From NCBI GenBank assembly GCA_023419605.1, contig JAEZXR010000002.1, positions 62,001 through 126,000 on the forward strand: a stretch of 64,000 nt of DNA, read 5' to 3'. The position numbers and the translations under genes are program-made. Below the pieces are notes generated by a model. It saw nothing but the letters and a program-made list of their open reading frames with translations. It had not been told where the DNA came from and ran no database searches. Within the stretch, counting starts at the first letter, position 1. Every line of letters begins with the position of its first letter. Source of the DNA: Bacillota bacterium. GTDB lineage: Bacteria > Bacillota > Clostridia > Acetivibrionales > JAEZXR01. This document shows, piece by piece, positions 25,613 through 35,078 of this stretch.

Positions 25613-25660
25613 ACATTTTCAAGGAAAGTAATTTATTGATGTGTGTTTTACTAACACTTC

Positions 25661-25689
25661 TTGACAATGAGGTTTTTGTATTCTATAAT
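25661..25689 (+). promoter_or_regulatory. Consensus sigma-A promoter upstream of greA
   Basis: TTGACA (25661-25666), 17-bp spacer, TATAAT (25684-25689), a perfect consensus. The predicted leader is about 170 nt and holds GCACTG/CAGTGC and TGTGTATTTAATACACA hairpins. A second weaker promoter (TTACAT, 17 bp, TATAGA) lies closer to greA. Confidence 0.85.
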
Positions 25690-25866
25690 AAAACAAAAAG
25701 TTAAGGAAGAAATTTCATGGCACTGTGCGGTATTCAGTGCTGTTTGATTTTATGTGTATTTAATACACACTTACATTACAAATTGTTGCTTACTATAGAA
25801 TAAATAAGGTGGAAATGCATATATTATCAACACATAAAAAATAATTACGTAAAGGAGAGGCTCCAA

Positions 25867-26343
25867 ATGTCCGCTAAAGAAGTGGTTTTAACTTATGAGG
25901 GTTTGAAAAAGTTAGAAGATGAATTGGCATACCTGAAAAGTGTTAAGAGATTGGAAATTGCTGAAAGGATAAAGCAGGCACTTTCTTTTGGAGATATATC
26001 AGAAAACTCTGAATATGACGAGGCAAAGAATGAGCAGGCGCAAATGGAAGGCAGAATTGCACAGCTTGAAAACATGCTGAAGAATGCCAAGGTAATTGAT
26101 GAAGATGAAGTTAGTACCGAAGCTGTCAGTCTGGGTTCAAAAGTGAAGTTGTATGATATGGAATTTGATGAAGAGGTTATGTACCATTTGGTTGGTTCCA
26201 CGGAAGCAGACCCGAGCAAATTCAAAATATCCAATGAATCCCCTGTAGGAAGGGCACTGATGGGCCAGAGCAAGGGCAGTGTTGTTGAAGTTGCGGTTCC
26301 CGATGGGGTTATCAAATTCAAGATACTTGAAATCAGCAAATAA
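25867..26343 (+). CDS. greA: Transcription elongation factor GreA
   Basis: 158 residues, normal length. GreA rescues arrested RNA polymerase by stimulating transcript cleavage in the secondary channel. The N-terminal coiled coil (about 8-75) has LTYEGLKKLEDELAYLKSVKR and the tip GDISENSEYDEAKNEQ with its acidic pair. The C-terminal FKBP-like domain has ISNESPVGRALMGQSKGSVVEV. AAAGGAGAGG lies before the ATG. It has a strong promoter of its own and is followed by lysS. Confidence 0.97.
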   Translation: MSAKEVVLTYEGLKKLEDELAYLKSVKRLEIAERIKQALSFGDISENSEYDEAKNEQAQMEGRIAQLENMLKNAKVIDEDEVSTEAVSLGSKVKLYDMEFDEEVMYHLVGSTEADPSKFKISNESPVGRALMGQSKGSVVEVAVPDGVIKFKILEISK

Positions 26344-26442
26344 TTGTGGTACTGCATGAAATCTATAAGGAATCGAAAAATGTATAAAAGTTTTACAAAA
26401 TTATTGTATTATAAGGTTAAAATAATATATAATTAATAATCG

Positions 26443-26477
26443 ATAACAGTTTGCATACAATGTAAGCTGTTATTTTG
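26443..26477 (+). terminator. Terminator-like hairpin between greA and lysS
   Basis: ATAACAG / CTGTTAT with further inner pairing, then TTTT, 100 bp after greA. A GC-rich stretch at 26495-26540 (GGCCTCGCACGGCTGTGGCC) before lysS may fold too. Confidence 0.6.
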
Positions 26478-26583
26478 TATATTAAGTAAATTAACGGCTT
26501 GCTACGGTGAGGCCTCGCACGGCTGTGGCCGGAAAAGGCATGGAATTTAGCCCGTAATGAAGCTTATTTATAGGAGGATAAAA

Positions 26584-28089
26584 ATGTCTGACGATGTACA
26601 GAAGAACCAGAATAATGAAGAAGAACTGCAGGACATGAATGAAATCTTAAGGGTAAGAAGAGCGAAGCTCGCTGAACTGCAAAGCGCTGACAAGGACCCC
26701 TTCAAAATTGTGAAATACGATGTTTCTCACTCAGCCCAGTACATACATGACAATTTTGAAACAATGGAAGGGCAAGTCGTTTCTCTGGCAGGAAGGCTTA
26801 TGTCCAAGAGAGGCATGGGCAAAGCGGGTTTTTGCGATTTACAGGACCGGGATGGAAGAATACAGTTATATGTTAAGATGGATGAAGTAGGCGCAGAAGT
26901 TTACGAAGGCTTCAAAAAGTTTGACATTGGTGATATCGTAGGCGTAGTGGGAGAGGTTTTCAGAACGCATAAGGGTGAAATCTCCATTAAGGTTCAAAAT
27001 ATCATTCTGCTGACCAAATCCCTTCAGCCGCTGCCGGAAAAGTGGCATGGCCTTAAGGATGTCGATACCCGGTATCGACAGAGGTATGTGGACCTTATTG
27101 TAAATCCGGATGTTAGAAAGACCTTTATCATCCGAAGCAAGATTATCAAAGCCATTAGAAAGTTTTTGGACGACAGAGGCTTCCTGGAGGTAGATACTCC
27201 ATTGTTGAACACCATTGCAGGAGGGGCGACAGCCAGGCCTTTTGTCACACACCATAATACATTGGATATCGATCTTTTTCTACGGATTGCGCCGGAACTG
27301 TACCTTAAGCGCCTCATTGTAGGTGGAATGGAAAAGGTATATGAATTGGGCAGAATGTTCCGGAATGAAGGGATGTCGGTAAAGCACAATCCGGAGTTCA
27401 GCATGATGGAGATTTATGAAGCGTACACAGATTACAAGGGCATGATGGAATTGACGGAAAGCCTGATTTCTACTGTGGCGCAGGAAGTTCTGGGTACTAC
27501 CGTGATTAATTATCAGGGAACGGAAATCAACTTAACGCCTCCCTGGAACCGAATGACCATGATTGAAGCTGTGAAAAAGTATGCAGATGTGGATTTTGAT
27601 ACAATAGTCAATGACGAAGAGGCCTATAAAATCGCCAGGGAAAAGGGAATGCACTTGGAAGGTAAGCCATCAAGGGGCGAGATTCTCAACCTTATGTTTG
27701 AAGAGTTTGTAGAGGAACACCTGGTTCAGCCGACCTTCATTTATGATTATCCTGTAGAGGTTTCACCTTTAACCAAGAGGAAGCCTGACCGCCCCGAATT
27801 GACAGAACGGTTTGAGGTATTCACTCTGATCGGTGAAATGGGTAATGCTTATTCCGAGCTCAATGACCCCATCGATCAGAAGGGAAGATTCATGGATCAG
27901 ATGAAGAAGAGGGAAGCCGGGGATGAAGAGGCAAACATGATTGACGATGATTTTGTTACAGCCCTCGAATACGGTATGCCTCCTACAGGCGGTTTGGGTA
28001 TCGGAATTGACCGGTTGATCATGCTGCTGACGAATTCCTATTCCATCAGGGATGTTTTACTATTCCCTACGATGAAGCCCAGAGAGTAG
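26584..28089 (+). CDS. lysS: Lysyl-tRNA synthetase, class II
   Basis: Charges tRNA-Lys. 501 residues from ATG 26584, which has AGGAGG nine bases upstream; the earlier in-frame ATG at 26557 would place that site inside the coding sequence. An OB-fold anticodon domain (about 65-150, LAGRLMSKRGMGKAGFCDLQDRDG) leads to the class II core: motif 1 near 190-215, motif 2 YELGRMFRNEGMSVKHNPEFSMMEIYEAY and motif 3 GLGIGIDRLIMLLTNSYSIRDVLLFP. Fully canonical. The downstream glutaredoxin-like gene starts 59 bp later. Confidence 0.98.
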   Translation: MSDDVQKNQNNEEELQDMNEILRVRRAKLAELQSADKDPFKIVKYDVSHSAQYIHDNFETMEGQVVSLAGRLMSKRGMGKAGFCDLQDRDGRIQLYVKMDEVGAEVYEGFKKFDIGDIVGVVGEVFRTHKGEISIKVQNIILLTKSLQPLPEKWHGLKDVDTRYRQRYVDLIVNPDVRKTFIIRSKIIKAIRKFLDDRGFLEVDTPLLNTIAGGATARPFVTHHNTLDIDLFLRIAPELYLKRLIVGGMEKVYELGRMFRNEGMSVKHNPEFSMMEIYEAYTDYKGMMELTESLISTVAQEVLGTTVINYQGTEINLTPPWNRMTMIEAVKKYADVDFDTIVNDEEAYKIAREKGMHLEGKPSRGEILNLMFEEFVEEHLVQPTFIYDYPVEVSPLTKRKPDRPELTERFEVFTLIGEMGNAYSELNDPIDQKGRFMDQMKKREAGDEEANMIDDDFVTALEYGMPPTGGLGIGIDRLIMLLTNSYSIRDVLLFPTMKPRE

Positions 28090-28110
28090 AGTTGAAATGA
28101 GTAATACCGT

Positions 28111-28141
28111 CCCTCCCCGTATATACTACTTACGGGGAGGG
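28111..28141 (+). promoter_or_regulatory. Hairpin covering the glutaredoxin-like gene's ribosome site
   Basis: CCCTCCCCGT (28111-28120) pairs perfectly with ACGGGGAGGG (28132-28141). The GGAGGG at its 3' end, seven bases before ATG 28149, is the ribosome binding site. There is no T run, so it is not a terminator. Translation could be limited when the hairpin is closed. Confidence 0.6.
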
Positions 28142-28148
28142 ATGATGG

Positions 28149-28373
28149 ATGACAATCAAACTTTATTCTACGCCAACCTGCCCCTGGTGTTCCATGACGA
28201 GAAAGTACTTTGACACCAGGAATGTGCAGTATCAGGATATCGACGTTACAAAAGACCGCAATGCTGTAGAGGAAATGGTGGCAAAGTCCGGACAGCGCGG
28301 TGTTCCTGTAATCGACATTGATGGCAGCATAATTATTGGCTTTGATAAGGAAAGAGTAGATAGTCTGATATAA
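28149..28373 (+). CDS. Glutaredoxin/NrdH-like protein
   Basis: 74 residues with the thioredoxin-fold redox motif C11-P-W-C14 in STPTCPWCSMTRKYF, the cis-Pro segment RGVPVIDIDG near 54 and GFDKERVDSLI at the end. It resembles the small clostridial glutaredoxin family (YruB/Uxx-star type) that reduces disulfides with thioredoxin reductase or glutathione-like thiols. Its ribosome site lies inside a hairpin (28111-28141). It is followed by a strong bidirectional terminator. Confidence 0.88.
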   Translation: MTIKLYSTPTCPWCSMTRKYFDTRNVQYQDIDVTKDRNAVEEMVAKSGQRGVPVIDIDGSIIIGFDKERVDSLI

Positions 28374-28413
28374 AAAACGACGACGGGTGGCATGTCACCC
28401 GTCGTCGTTTTTT
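28372..28413. terminator. Bidirectional terminator between glutaredoxin and PilZ genes
   Basis: AAAAAACGACGACGGGTG / CACCCGTCGTCGTTTTTT, an 18-bp perfect stem overlapping the ends of both convergent genes. Confidence 0.92.
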
Positions 28414-29113
28414 ATCTGAGCTGTCGTTTTAAAAACTGCTTTTGCTTATCAAAGATATACCGGATTAATGTATCCTGATCCTTGACGGAAATATTCACAA
28501 AGGAAAGCCCGATGAGATACTTACTGAGTTCGATATCTCCAACCTTTGTACAACGAACGACTATGCACTTCGTTTCAATGGAAGTTCCGTCCTCGAGGAT
28601 AAGAACTGAATAAATATAGGTGGATTTTTCGATGGGCTCATCCGTCACAAGACAGGCTCCACAGCCGCTTATATTTTTGGTATAGGCTTTCTTGAATTCC
28701 ACAGTTCCGGGATCGACAGTGTTGTTTTCCGAACCTTCTTCTTCGATAACTCTATACTGTGCATCCAACATGCAATCAAGACGGAAGTGGTTTCTGCGCT
28801 GGATCCGTGTGAGTTTACTGGTAACGGCAACATTTATGACAATAATATTCTCCTGCTTTTCCCTGCTGGCTACGGTTCCTGTAAAGGAAACCAGCCCTAG
28901 TTTATGATGTAAAAATATGCAGCGTATACTGCTTCCGGATGGAATCAACATAAGCCGCGACTCCTGAATGGGTGCAGCGATGGTTAAATTCTCACTATCC
29001 TTGATATCCAGAAGCTGGCTTGTATAGGTACTTCCGATTTTACCTCCCAGACTGTCCAATAATTCAATCTCAAAGCGAGTACCTATTTTGGTATCTGTTA
29101 TAGTAGTATTCAT
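28412..29113 (-). CDS. PilZ-domain c-di-GMP effector (YcgR-like)
   Basis: 233 residues. The N-terminal YcgR-like domain (5-100) is followed by a PilZ domain with R107-X3-R111 in RRNHFRLD and N147-I-S-G-C-G152, the two c-di-GMP contacts. In B. subtilis the counterpart (YpfA/DgrA) brakes the flagellar motor. It is the second PilZ protein in the window (the other at 15740) but lacks the C-terminal pseudo-receiver. GAGGAG precedes the ATG. Confidence 0.92.
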   Translation of the reverse strand: MNTTITDTKIGTRFEIELLDSLGGKIGSTYTSQLLDIKDSENLTIAAPIQESRLMLIPSGSSIRCIFLHHKLGLVSFTGTVASREKQENIIVINVAVTSKLTRIQRRNHFRLDCMLDAQYRVIEEEGSENNTVDPGTVEFKKAYTKNISGCGACLVTDEPIEKSTYIYSVLILEDGTSIETKCIVVRCTKVGDIELSKYLIGLSFVNISVKDQDTLIRYIFDKQKQFLKRQLR

Positions 29114-29385
29114 GGGCTACTCCTCGCAAAATAGTACACTAAAGTATGTTTTTATCCTATGCAAAATATATTACCTGTTTGGAACTTTTTTGTAAAGTCC
29201 CATATACTCATTCTAAAAACTAAGTCCACTTCCTGTATCGGTAAATTTGTTAAAGGACTTAACAGTATCACGTTAGCCGCCGGTTTTCCTTACTGATAGG
29301 AATTGTTCCATTTTTCCATGCAAATTCTCCCGCTTTGATTCGAATATCCAGGAGAAACTGCGTTAAATTTTCCAGGAAGGGCAAT

Positions 29386-29429
29386 AAAAGAAGCGGTGTT
29401 TGTGATTCATCACAAACACCGCTTCTTTT
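29386..29429 (-). terminator. Terminator of the LtaS-like gene
   Basis: An 18-bp stem, AAGAAGCGGTGTTTGTGA / TCACAAACACCGCTTCTT, with TTTTATT following on the minus strand. The 270 bp from here to the PilZ start hold no supported gene. Confidence 0.88.
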
Positions 29430-31272
29430 ACTTTTTAAAGTAGTTGCTTTTGATGATGATATCTGCGATATCCAGACCTTTGATGGCATGTTCCTTTTCG
29501 CTGTCCGAACCTTCTCCAATAAAGGTCTTGTCCGAGAGAACCGCAAAGTTTTTCTTTGTCTTTAGCAGATTTCGTCCCATGGAAGTATTCTCATATTCCT
29601 TTTCGTCAATCCCCATCAAGTAGGAGAGGGTAGGAAGCACATCGACCTGACCGCCGATAGTAGCTATTTCACGACCCTCCAGAGAGGGGTTATAAATAAG
29701 GAAGGGAATGTGTTTTCCATTTTCCTGCCACCAGCTTTCGGCAGGCTGTATCTTTTTAATCTCTTCATTATAGAAGCGATGAACCCCTTCATGGTCTCCG
29801 TAGAGTAAAACCACGGTGTTATCCAGTAAATTATCTTTTTTTAACAGGTCCAGAAACATTCCAACCTGCCGGTCCGAATAGTTGATGCTCTGGAAATAGC
29901 CTCCGAGGTAGGTCTTATTAAAATCTTCATCCAGGTTCAAGTAACTGAATTCCTTGGGCATGGTAAAGGGCATGTGGCTTGTAAGTGTCACGATAAAGGA
30001 ATAGAACGGCTGCTTCATATCCTGCTTAATCATGCCCTCCACCTGACGAAGGTAGGAACCGTCACTTAGCCCCATGCCAAAGCATTCATCCAGAATGAAG
30101 TCTGAAAAATCGATGCATTTATCGAAGCCGAAAGAGGTTAATGCGGGTACCCAGTTCCAGAAGGAGCCTTTATCCGAATGGATCCCTGCCGTACTGTATC
30201 CCTTTCCCTCCAACAAGATAGGAAGAGAATTGTAGGAATTATTGGGATAACGGAAGAAGGTACTGCCTTGACGCAGCGGATACACGGAGGTATTGGCAAG
30301 GAGGTCGGCATCTGAACTGGACCCGTCATTGATTTGCGTATAAAAATTTGGGAAATACAAGCTGTTTTTAAGCATCTTGTTTAAAACAGGAGTGATTTCC
30401 TGCCCGTTAATTTTCTGATTGATGACGAATTTCTCCAGAGATTCAAACTGGATAATGATGACGTTCTTACCTTTAAACATCCCTTTGAACTCATTGTCCG
30501 GAAGATTCTCCTTTTTCGCTTCAAACCAATCGGAAATTTCCTTTTTTTGTGCATCGGTGAGATGGAGAGGCCGGCTATCCTTCCAGGTTGTATATACATT
30601 GTAGGCATGATAGCCGATAGGAGAGATATTATAGCTTGTCTCACTGGAATCATAAATATTAAACACATCCTGCGTACCCTTTTGGCCCAGGATGGCATTT
30701 CTTACAGGAATAATGGACACCAGCAGAGCGATGGACACAACAAAGGCCACACCTGCCGCAGCGATATTTCTGGGTACGTCTCTATAGAGACTTCTCTTTA
30801 TAAGAACAAAAGCCAGGATTACAAAAATATCAAACATAAAAACAAGGTCCCAGAGTTTAATCAATGAGAAAACGCTGTCAGACAGGTTATCCAGATTAGA
30901 GCCCTGCTGCAGTACAAAAAGAGTAGGCATGGTATTGAATCCTCTGAAATACCATAGGTCTACCAGCAAAATAAAAGAAACAATGGTGTTAATAATGAGG
31001 TAATAAAATATACGCCCACGATTTTTAAATAGAAATGCAAAAGCAAGGAGAACCAGGATGGATCCGAAGTAAAATGCGGGACGATACAGGGATTCCTGGA
31101 AGATCATGCGGGCTGCGGTAAACAGCCGGGGACGGAGGTGGGTATGATTGATGACAAACCCGTGAAAAGTAACAAATTTAAACAATAAAACTAAAAAAGT
31201 ATAATAAAATAACACATCCTTTAAAACGGAATCCTTGAAAGAACTTTTTTTTCTAGAAGCAGCGTATAACAT
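29428..31272 (-). CDS. LtaS-type membrane sulfatase (lipoteichoic acid synthase family)
   Basis: 614 residues: five hydrophobic segments in the first 200 (for example VLFYYTFLVLLFKFVTF and LVLLAFAFLFKN), then an extracellular alkaline-phosphatase-like domain with NVIIIQFESLEKFVI, NDGSSSDADLLANTSVYPL, GIHSDKGSFWNW and LYGDHEGVHRF. Family members polymerise glycerol phosphate from phosphatidylglycerol. The nucleophile, Thr in S. aureus LtaS (KTSDSEF), aligns with Ser here (SSSDADL). GGAAGGATC precedes the ATG. It may make teichoic-acid-like polymers or transfer phosphoglycerol. Confidence 0.92.
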   Translation of the reverse strand: MLYAASRKKSSFKDSVLKDVLFYYTFLVLLFKFVTFHGFVINHTHLRPRLFTAARMIFQESLYRPAFYFGSILVLLAFAFLFKNRGRIFYYLIINTIVSFILLVDLWYFRGFNTMPTLFVLQQGSNLDNLSDSVFSLIKLWDLVFMFDIFVILAFVLIKRSLYRDVPRNIAAAGVAFVVSIALLVSIIPVRNAILGQKGTQDVFNIYDSSETSYNISPIGYHAYNVYTTWKDSRPLHLTDAQKKEISDWFEAKKENLPDNEFKGMFKGKNVIIIQFESLEKFVINQKINGQEITPVLNKMLKNSLYFPNFYTQINDGSSSDADLLANTSVYPLRQGSTFFRYPNNSYNSLPILLEGKGYSTAGIHSDKGSFWNWVPALTSFGFDKCIDFSDFILDECFGMGLSDGSYLRQVEGMIKQDMKQPFYSFIVTLTSHMPFTMPKEFSYLNLDEDFNKTYLGGYFQSINYSDRQVGMFLDLLKKDNLLDNTVVLLYGDHEGVHRFYNEEIKKIQPAESWWQENGKHIPFLIYNPSLEGREIATIGGQVDVLPTLSYLMGIDEKEYENTSMGRNLLKTKKNFAVLSDKTFIGEGSDSEKEHAIKGLDIADIIIKSNYFKK

Positions 31273-31471
31273 TTGATCCTTCCTTTCCTCTTACTAATTT
31301 ATACTATAAGACAAAATCCATGTAATTACAATAATACGGGATAAATTATTGCAAATTATTAACGCCTCCTTGCTATTCCGTTCAAAATAATTATTCGGAT
31401 ATTGGAAAGTTTTGTTTATATATTTGCAGAGGTTGGTAATTATCATCATATGTTCAAAGCGGAGGACAAGC

Positions 31472-31807
31472 ATGTATAAGGATATGGGGATGGAGAGCGG
31501 CCCTGGAGGCATCGATGAGCAGGAAGTTGTTATCGTATTCCCGGAGATTTTTTCTCTGGAGGAAATGGACAAATTTAAGGAAGAATCCCATGGGCTCATT
31601 AATAGCGGTAAAATATATATAACTTTAGATTTTAGGAAATGTGAGTTTATAGATAGCACGGGTCTCGGCGCCATTGTTGCTATCCATAAAAAGTGCCGTC
31701 AGGCATTGGGGCGCCTGCGGATTGTTGCCGTTAGCCCCCCTGTTATGAAACTGTTTGAAATTACGCGGTTAAACAGGTTGTTTCTGATTGAGCAAAAGAC
31801 AGGTTGA
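31472..31807 (+). CDS. STAS-domain protein (anti-sigma factor antagonist type)
   Basis: 111 residues from ATG 31472 (GGAGG eight bases upstream; the in-frame extension 20 codons earlier has no site). It has the STAS fold with the phosphorylation motif EFIDSTGLGAIV; S62 corresponds to Ser58 of SpoIIAA. Such proteins release a sigma factor from an anti-sigma kinase when unphosphorylated. No kinase or sigma gene is adjacent, so its partner is unknown. A terminator follows. Confidence 0.9.
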   Translation: MYKDMGMESGPGGIDEQEVVIVFPEIFSLEEMDKFKEESHGLINSGKIYITLDFRKCEFIDSTGLGAIVAIHKKCRQALGRLRIVAVSPPVMKLFEITRLNRLFLIEQKTG

Positions 31808-31815
31808 ATTCCTCA

Positions 31816-31854
31816 AGAGGCTGAAAAACCAATGGGTTGGCTGCCTCTTTTTTT
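31816..31854 (+). terminator. Terminator after the STAS gene
   Basis: AGAGGC / GCCTCT with inner AACC/GGTT pairing, then seven T. Confidence 0.82.
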
Positions 31855-31980
31855 ATTGGGAGCCTAAAAAATTATTATTAGTAAGGATTATGTAATTTTC
31901 AGTCCCGTGAGGAAATGGTATAATAGTATTCTACAAAAAGATAAAAGGATTATGCGTTAATCCGAAGGATGGGGGTAAAC

Positions 31981-34158
31981 ATGGCGAAACCGGATAAGAA
32001 AGTTAAAACAAGGCTTTTAGTTCTATTGGCTTTTTTTACGATTATCATCGTAACTTTATCGGGAAGAGTTTTCTGGCTTCAGACTGTAAAGGGAGAGGAC
32101 TTCCAGAAGGCTGCCTTTTTCCAGCAGTCAAAAAGTCAGACCCTGAGCTCCAATCGTGGGGCTATATACGATCGGAATGGGAATGAATTGGCAATGAATG
32201 TCCCGGTAGTTACTGTTTCTGTGAATCCCAAACAGATACAAGGGGCCAAGGTGGTAGGAGTTGAGGAGATCTCCCAGTTCCTTTCCGAGATTTTGAAAAT
32301 GGATAAGGGCGAGATTACCAAGAAACTCCAGCAATCCAACTCATATCAGGTGATTAAAAAGAAAGTGGATAAGGAAACCGGAGATGCTATTAAGAAGTGG
32401 ATGGAGGATAATAAAGCTGTCGGTGTGTATCTGGAGAATGATACAAAGCGGTATTATCCGGGAAATAATCTGGCTGCACAGGTGATCGGCTTTACCGGTG
32501 ATGACAATCAAGGTCTCGCCGGAATCGAAATGAAGATGGAGGAGTACTTAAAGGGCATTCCAGGGATTTCCTTCGACGAAGTGGATGCAAAAAGAAACCT
32601 GACTCCTTTTAGTGATGGAATGCGGATTGATGCTCAGGATGGATATAATGTGGTATTGACCATCGATGAACATATACAGGGTATTGCGGAGAAAGCGCTG
32701 CAAAAGGCGATTGAAGAGTATGGGGTTCTGAAGGGAGCCACTGCTATCGTAACGGACCCAAGAAATGGAGAAATTCTGGCCATGGTTTCGAAGCCCGATT
32801 ACGATTTGAACACCCCCTTTGCAGTACCTGTTGGTGCGAATGAAATAAACACTGCCGATTGGAAAAGCAAGAGTTCCGAGGAACAGGTGAAGGACCTGCA
32901 AAGGACGGTGTGGAGAAACCGGGCAGTAGACAGTACCTACGAACCTGGGTCTACTTTTAAGGCAATCACAGCAGCGGCAGGGATGGAGGAAGGAATTGTA
33001 AATGCGGAAACGGAAGTCTTTGATGCGACAATTGTAGTGGCAGGCTGGCCCATTAAGTGTTCCTATGAGCCGGGACACGGTAAGGAAACTTTCCGGGAAG
33101 CGGTATATCACTCCTGTAATCCGGTATTCGTAAAACTTTCACAAAGTCTAGGCCTTGACCGGTTTTACAATTATGTAAGGGCCTTTGGCTTTTATGAAAA
33201 AACGGGAATTGACCTTCCGGGAGAAGCAGATAGTATTATACATGCAAAACCCAGGGAGATCGACATGGCGGTAGCCTCTTTCGGACAGAGTTTGAATGTA
33301 ACACCCATACAGATGATAACTTCCTATTCAGCCATTGCAAACGGAGGAAAACTGGTTAAACCTCATATAGTCAAGGAATTAACCGATTCCAAGGGGAATA
33401 TTGTAAAGAAAATTGAACCGGAAGTGACTCGAAATGTTATATCGAGAAAAACTTCCGACATGTTGCGGGATATCATGGAAGGGGTAGTAACAAACGGTAC
33501 GGGTACGGCGGCTTATGTAAAAGGGTATAGGGTGGCCGGAAAGACGGGAACCTCCCAGACCGTTGAAAATGGTGTCAGAAGTGAGGATCGATATATTGCC
33601 TCTTTTGCAGCTGTTGCTCCGGCGGATAATCCCGTGATCAGCGTACTGGTTGTATTGGACCAGCCAAGCATTAATTCGCATTCCGGCGGCGTGGTAGCCG
33701 GCCCCGTGGCAGCGCACATTATCGAGCAGACATTGGAGTACCTGGGGGTAGAGAGAAGGTATACTGAGAAGGAAATGACGAGTCAGGAGATCAGTGTTCC
33801 GGATTTAAAATATAAAACTGTGGCAGAGGCTGAAAAAATATTGACGGATTTGGGATTCGGGTATAAGATTTTAGGCAGTGGCAGCAAAACCAGTGGGGTC
33901 ATTGACAGACAGGTGCCCAAGCCCAATGAGCCTTTATCAAAAGTGTCGACTATTATGCTGTATACCAGCAAAAACGATAAGGAATCCATGGTAAAGGTAC
34001 CGAATGTGGTTGGAAAAGGTATACCGGAAGCGACAAAGGAGTTAATTGACTCCGGATTAAATATAAGGGTTAGAGGCGTCGGGGCTGCGGTGAAGCAAAG
34101 TGTTACTCAAGATACGGAAGTAGCTATGGGAACTATTGTAGAGGTGGAATTCAGGTGA
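31981..34158 (+). CDS. spoVD: Class B penicillin-binding protein with PASTA domains (SpoVD/PBP2-like)
   Basis: 725 residues from ATG 31981 (GGGGG six bases upstream; ATG 31969 would sit on the ribosome site). One N-terminal membrane anchor (12-32) is followed by a dimerisation domain, then the transpeptidase domain with S324-T-F-K, S378-C-N and K521-T-G. Two PASTA domains close the protein (about 600-725, SVPDLKYKTVAEAEKIL and KVPNVVGKGIPEATKEL). It cross-links peptidoglycan. PASTA number and length suit SpoVD, which makes spore cortex, but a vegetative divisome PBP is not excluded. No mra/mur division genes adjoin it. Confidence 0.9.
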   Translation: MAKPDKKVKTRLLVLLAFFTIIIVTLSGRVFWLQTVKGEDFQKAAFFQQSKSQTLSSNRGAIYDRNGNELAMNVPVVTVSVNPKQIQGAKVVGVEEISQFLSEILKMDKGEITKKLQQSNSYQVIKKKVDKETGDAIKKWMEDNKAVGVYLENDTKRYYPGNNLAAQVIGFTGDDNQGLAGIEMKMEEYLKGIPGISFDEVDAKRNLTPFSDGMRIDAQDGYNVVLTIDEHIQGIAEKALQKAIEEYGVLKGATAIVTDPRNGEILAMVSKPDYDLNTPFAVPVGANEINTADWKSKSSEEQVKDLQRTVWRNRAVDSTYEPGSTFKAITAAAGMEEGIVNAETEVFDATIVVAGWPIKCSYEPGHGKETFREAVYHSCNPVFVKLSQSLGLDRFYNYVRAFGFYEKTGIDLPGEADSIIHAKPREIDMAVASFGQSLNVTPIQMITSYSAIANGGKLVKPHIVKELTDSKGNIVKKIEPEVTRNVISRKTSDMLRDIMEGVVTNGTGTAAYVKGYRVAGKTGTSQTVENGVRSEDRYIASFAAVAPADNPVISVLVVLDQPSINSHSGGVVAGPVAAHIIEQTLEYLGVERRYTEKEMTSQEISVPDLKYKTVAEAEKILTDLGFGYKILGSGSKTSGVIDRQVPKPNEPLSKVSTIMLYTSKNDKESMVKVPNVVGKGIPEATKELIDSGLNIRVRGVGAAVKQSVTQDTEVAMGTIVEVEFR

Positions 34159-34236
34159 TAAAGTTTTCATCCTTACCCCTGCGCTCCTTTAAAGTAAAGG
34201 AAATAAAAAATCTAGTGAATGGGATCGGTGATCAAC

Positions 34237-35073
34237 ATGAATTTAGGAATACGAGCACATGATTTTGGAAAAATGCCCATAGATGCATTAGCGGATACGG
34301 TGGCAAACAAAGGTTTTACAAGCATCCAACTGGCACTGGCAAAAGCCCTTGACGGCATTAATACGGAGACGGGATGTCAAAGCCCCGGTTTGGCTTATAC
34401 CATCCGGGAGACCCTTTATAAAAAAAATATCCAGATTGCGGTACTAGGCTGCTACATTAACCCGATTCACCCCGACCTGGAGGAAAGACAAAGACAGTTA
34501 ACCCGGTTCAAGGAGCATATCCGGTTTGCACGTGAGTTCGGATGCAGTATTGTCGGTACGGAAACCGGTTCCTACCATGCAGATTGTTCTTTCCACCCGG
34601 ATAACAAAAGCGAAGAAGCCTTTAACCTGCTGGTAGAAAGTGTTGCTCAGCTGGTGGAAGAGGCAGAGAAATTTGGGGTTTTTGTAGGGATCGAAGCCGT
34701 CACAACCCATACGATTTACAGTCCGCAGCGAATGAAAAGAGTATTGGACACTATCCAATCCAATAACCTGCAGGTGATCTTCGATCCGGTAAATTTGATG
34801 TCCATGGAGAACTACGGGAATCAGGATGATGTCATAAAAGAGTCTTTTGAGCTTTTTGGCGACAGGATCGTTGCAGTCCATGCAAAGAATTTCATTGTGG
34901 AAGATCATGCAATAAAATCCGCACCGATTCACCGTGGAATGTTGAACTATCCGCTGTTTCTCAAACTGCTGAAGGAACGGAAGCCCTATGTGAACATTCT
35001 CTTTGAAGATACCAGGGGAGAGGCTACGGAAGAGAGCAAAAAGTTCATAACGGATATCTATAACAATCTTTAA
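34237..35073 (+). CDS. Sugar phosphate isomerase/epimerase (AP endonuclease family 2 TIM barrel)
   Basis: 278 residues from ATG 34237, preceded by GGTGATC, a match to the 16S rRNA 3' end; ATG 34221 region starts (34219) lack one. Barrel features: NLGIRAHDFGK, VLGCYINPIHPDLEERQ, GCSIVGTETGSYH, VGIEAVTTHTIYSPQRMKRVLD, LQVIFDPVNLMS and IVAVHAKNFIVED. Metal ligands Glu, Asp, His and Glu are plausible along these strands. The family isomerises sugars or cyclitols; the substrate is unknown. It ends at a bidirectional terminator. Confidence 0.88.
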   Translation: MNLGIRAHDFGKMPIDALADTVANKGFTSIQLALAKALDGINTETGCQSPGLAYTIRETLYKKNIQIAVLGCYINPIHPDLEERQRQLTRFKEHIRFAREFGCSIVGTETGSYHADCSFHPDNKSEEAFNLLVESVAQLVEEAEKFGVFVGIEAVTTHTIYSPQRMKRVLDTIQSNNLQVIFDPVNLMSMENYGNQDDVIKESFELFGDRIVAVHAKNFIVEDHAIKSAPIHRGMLNYPLFLKLLKERKPYVNILFEDTRGEATEESKKFITDIYNNL

Positions 35074-35078
35074 AAATT

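Noticed and set aside
26557..26583. Upstream ATG for lysS
   Set aside because: It would include the AGGAGG ribosome site in the coding region; ATG 26584 is correctly spaced.
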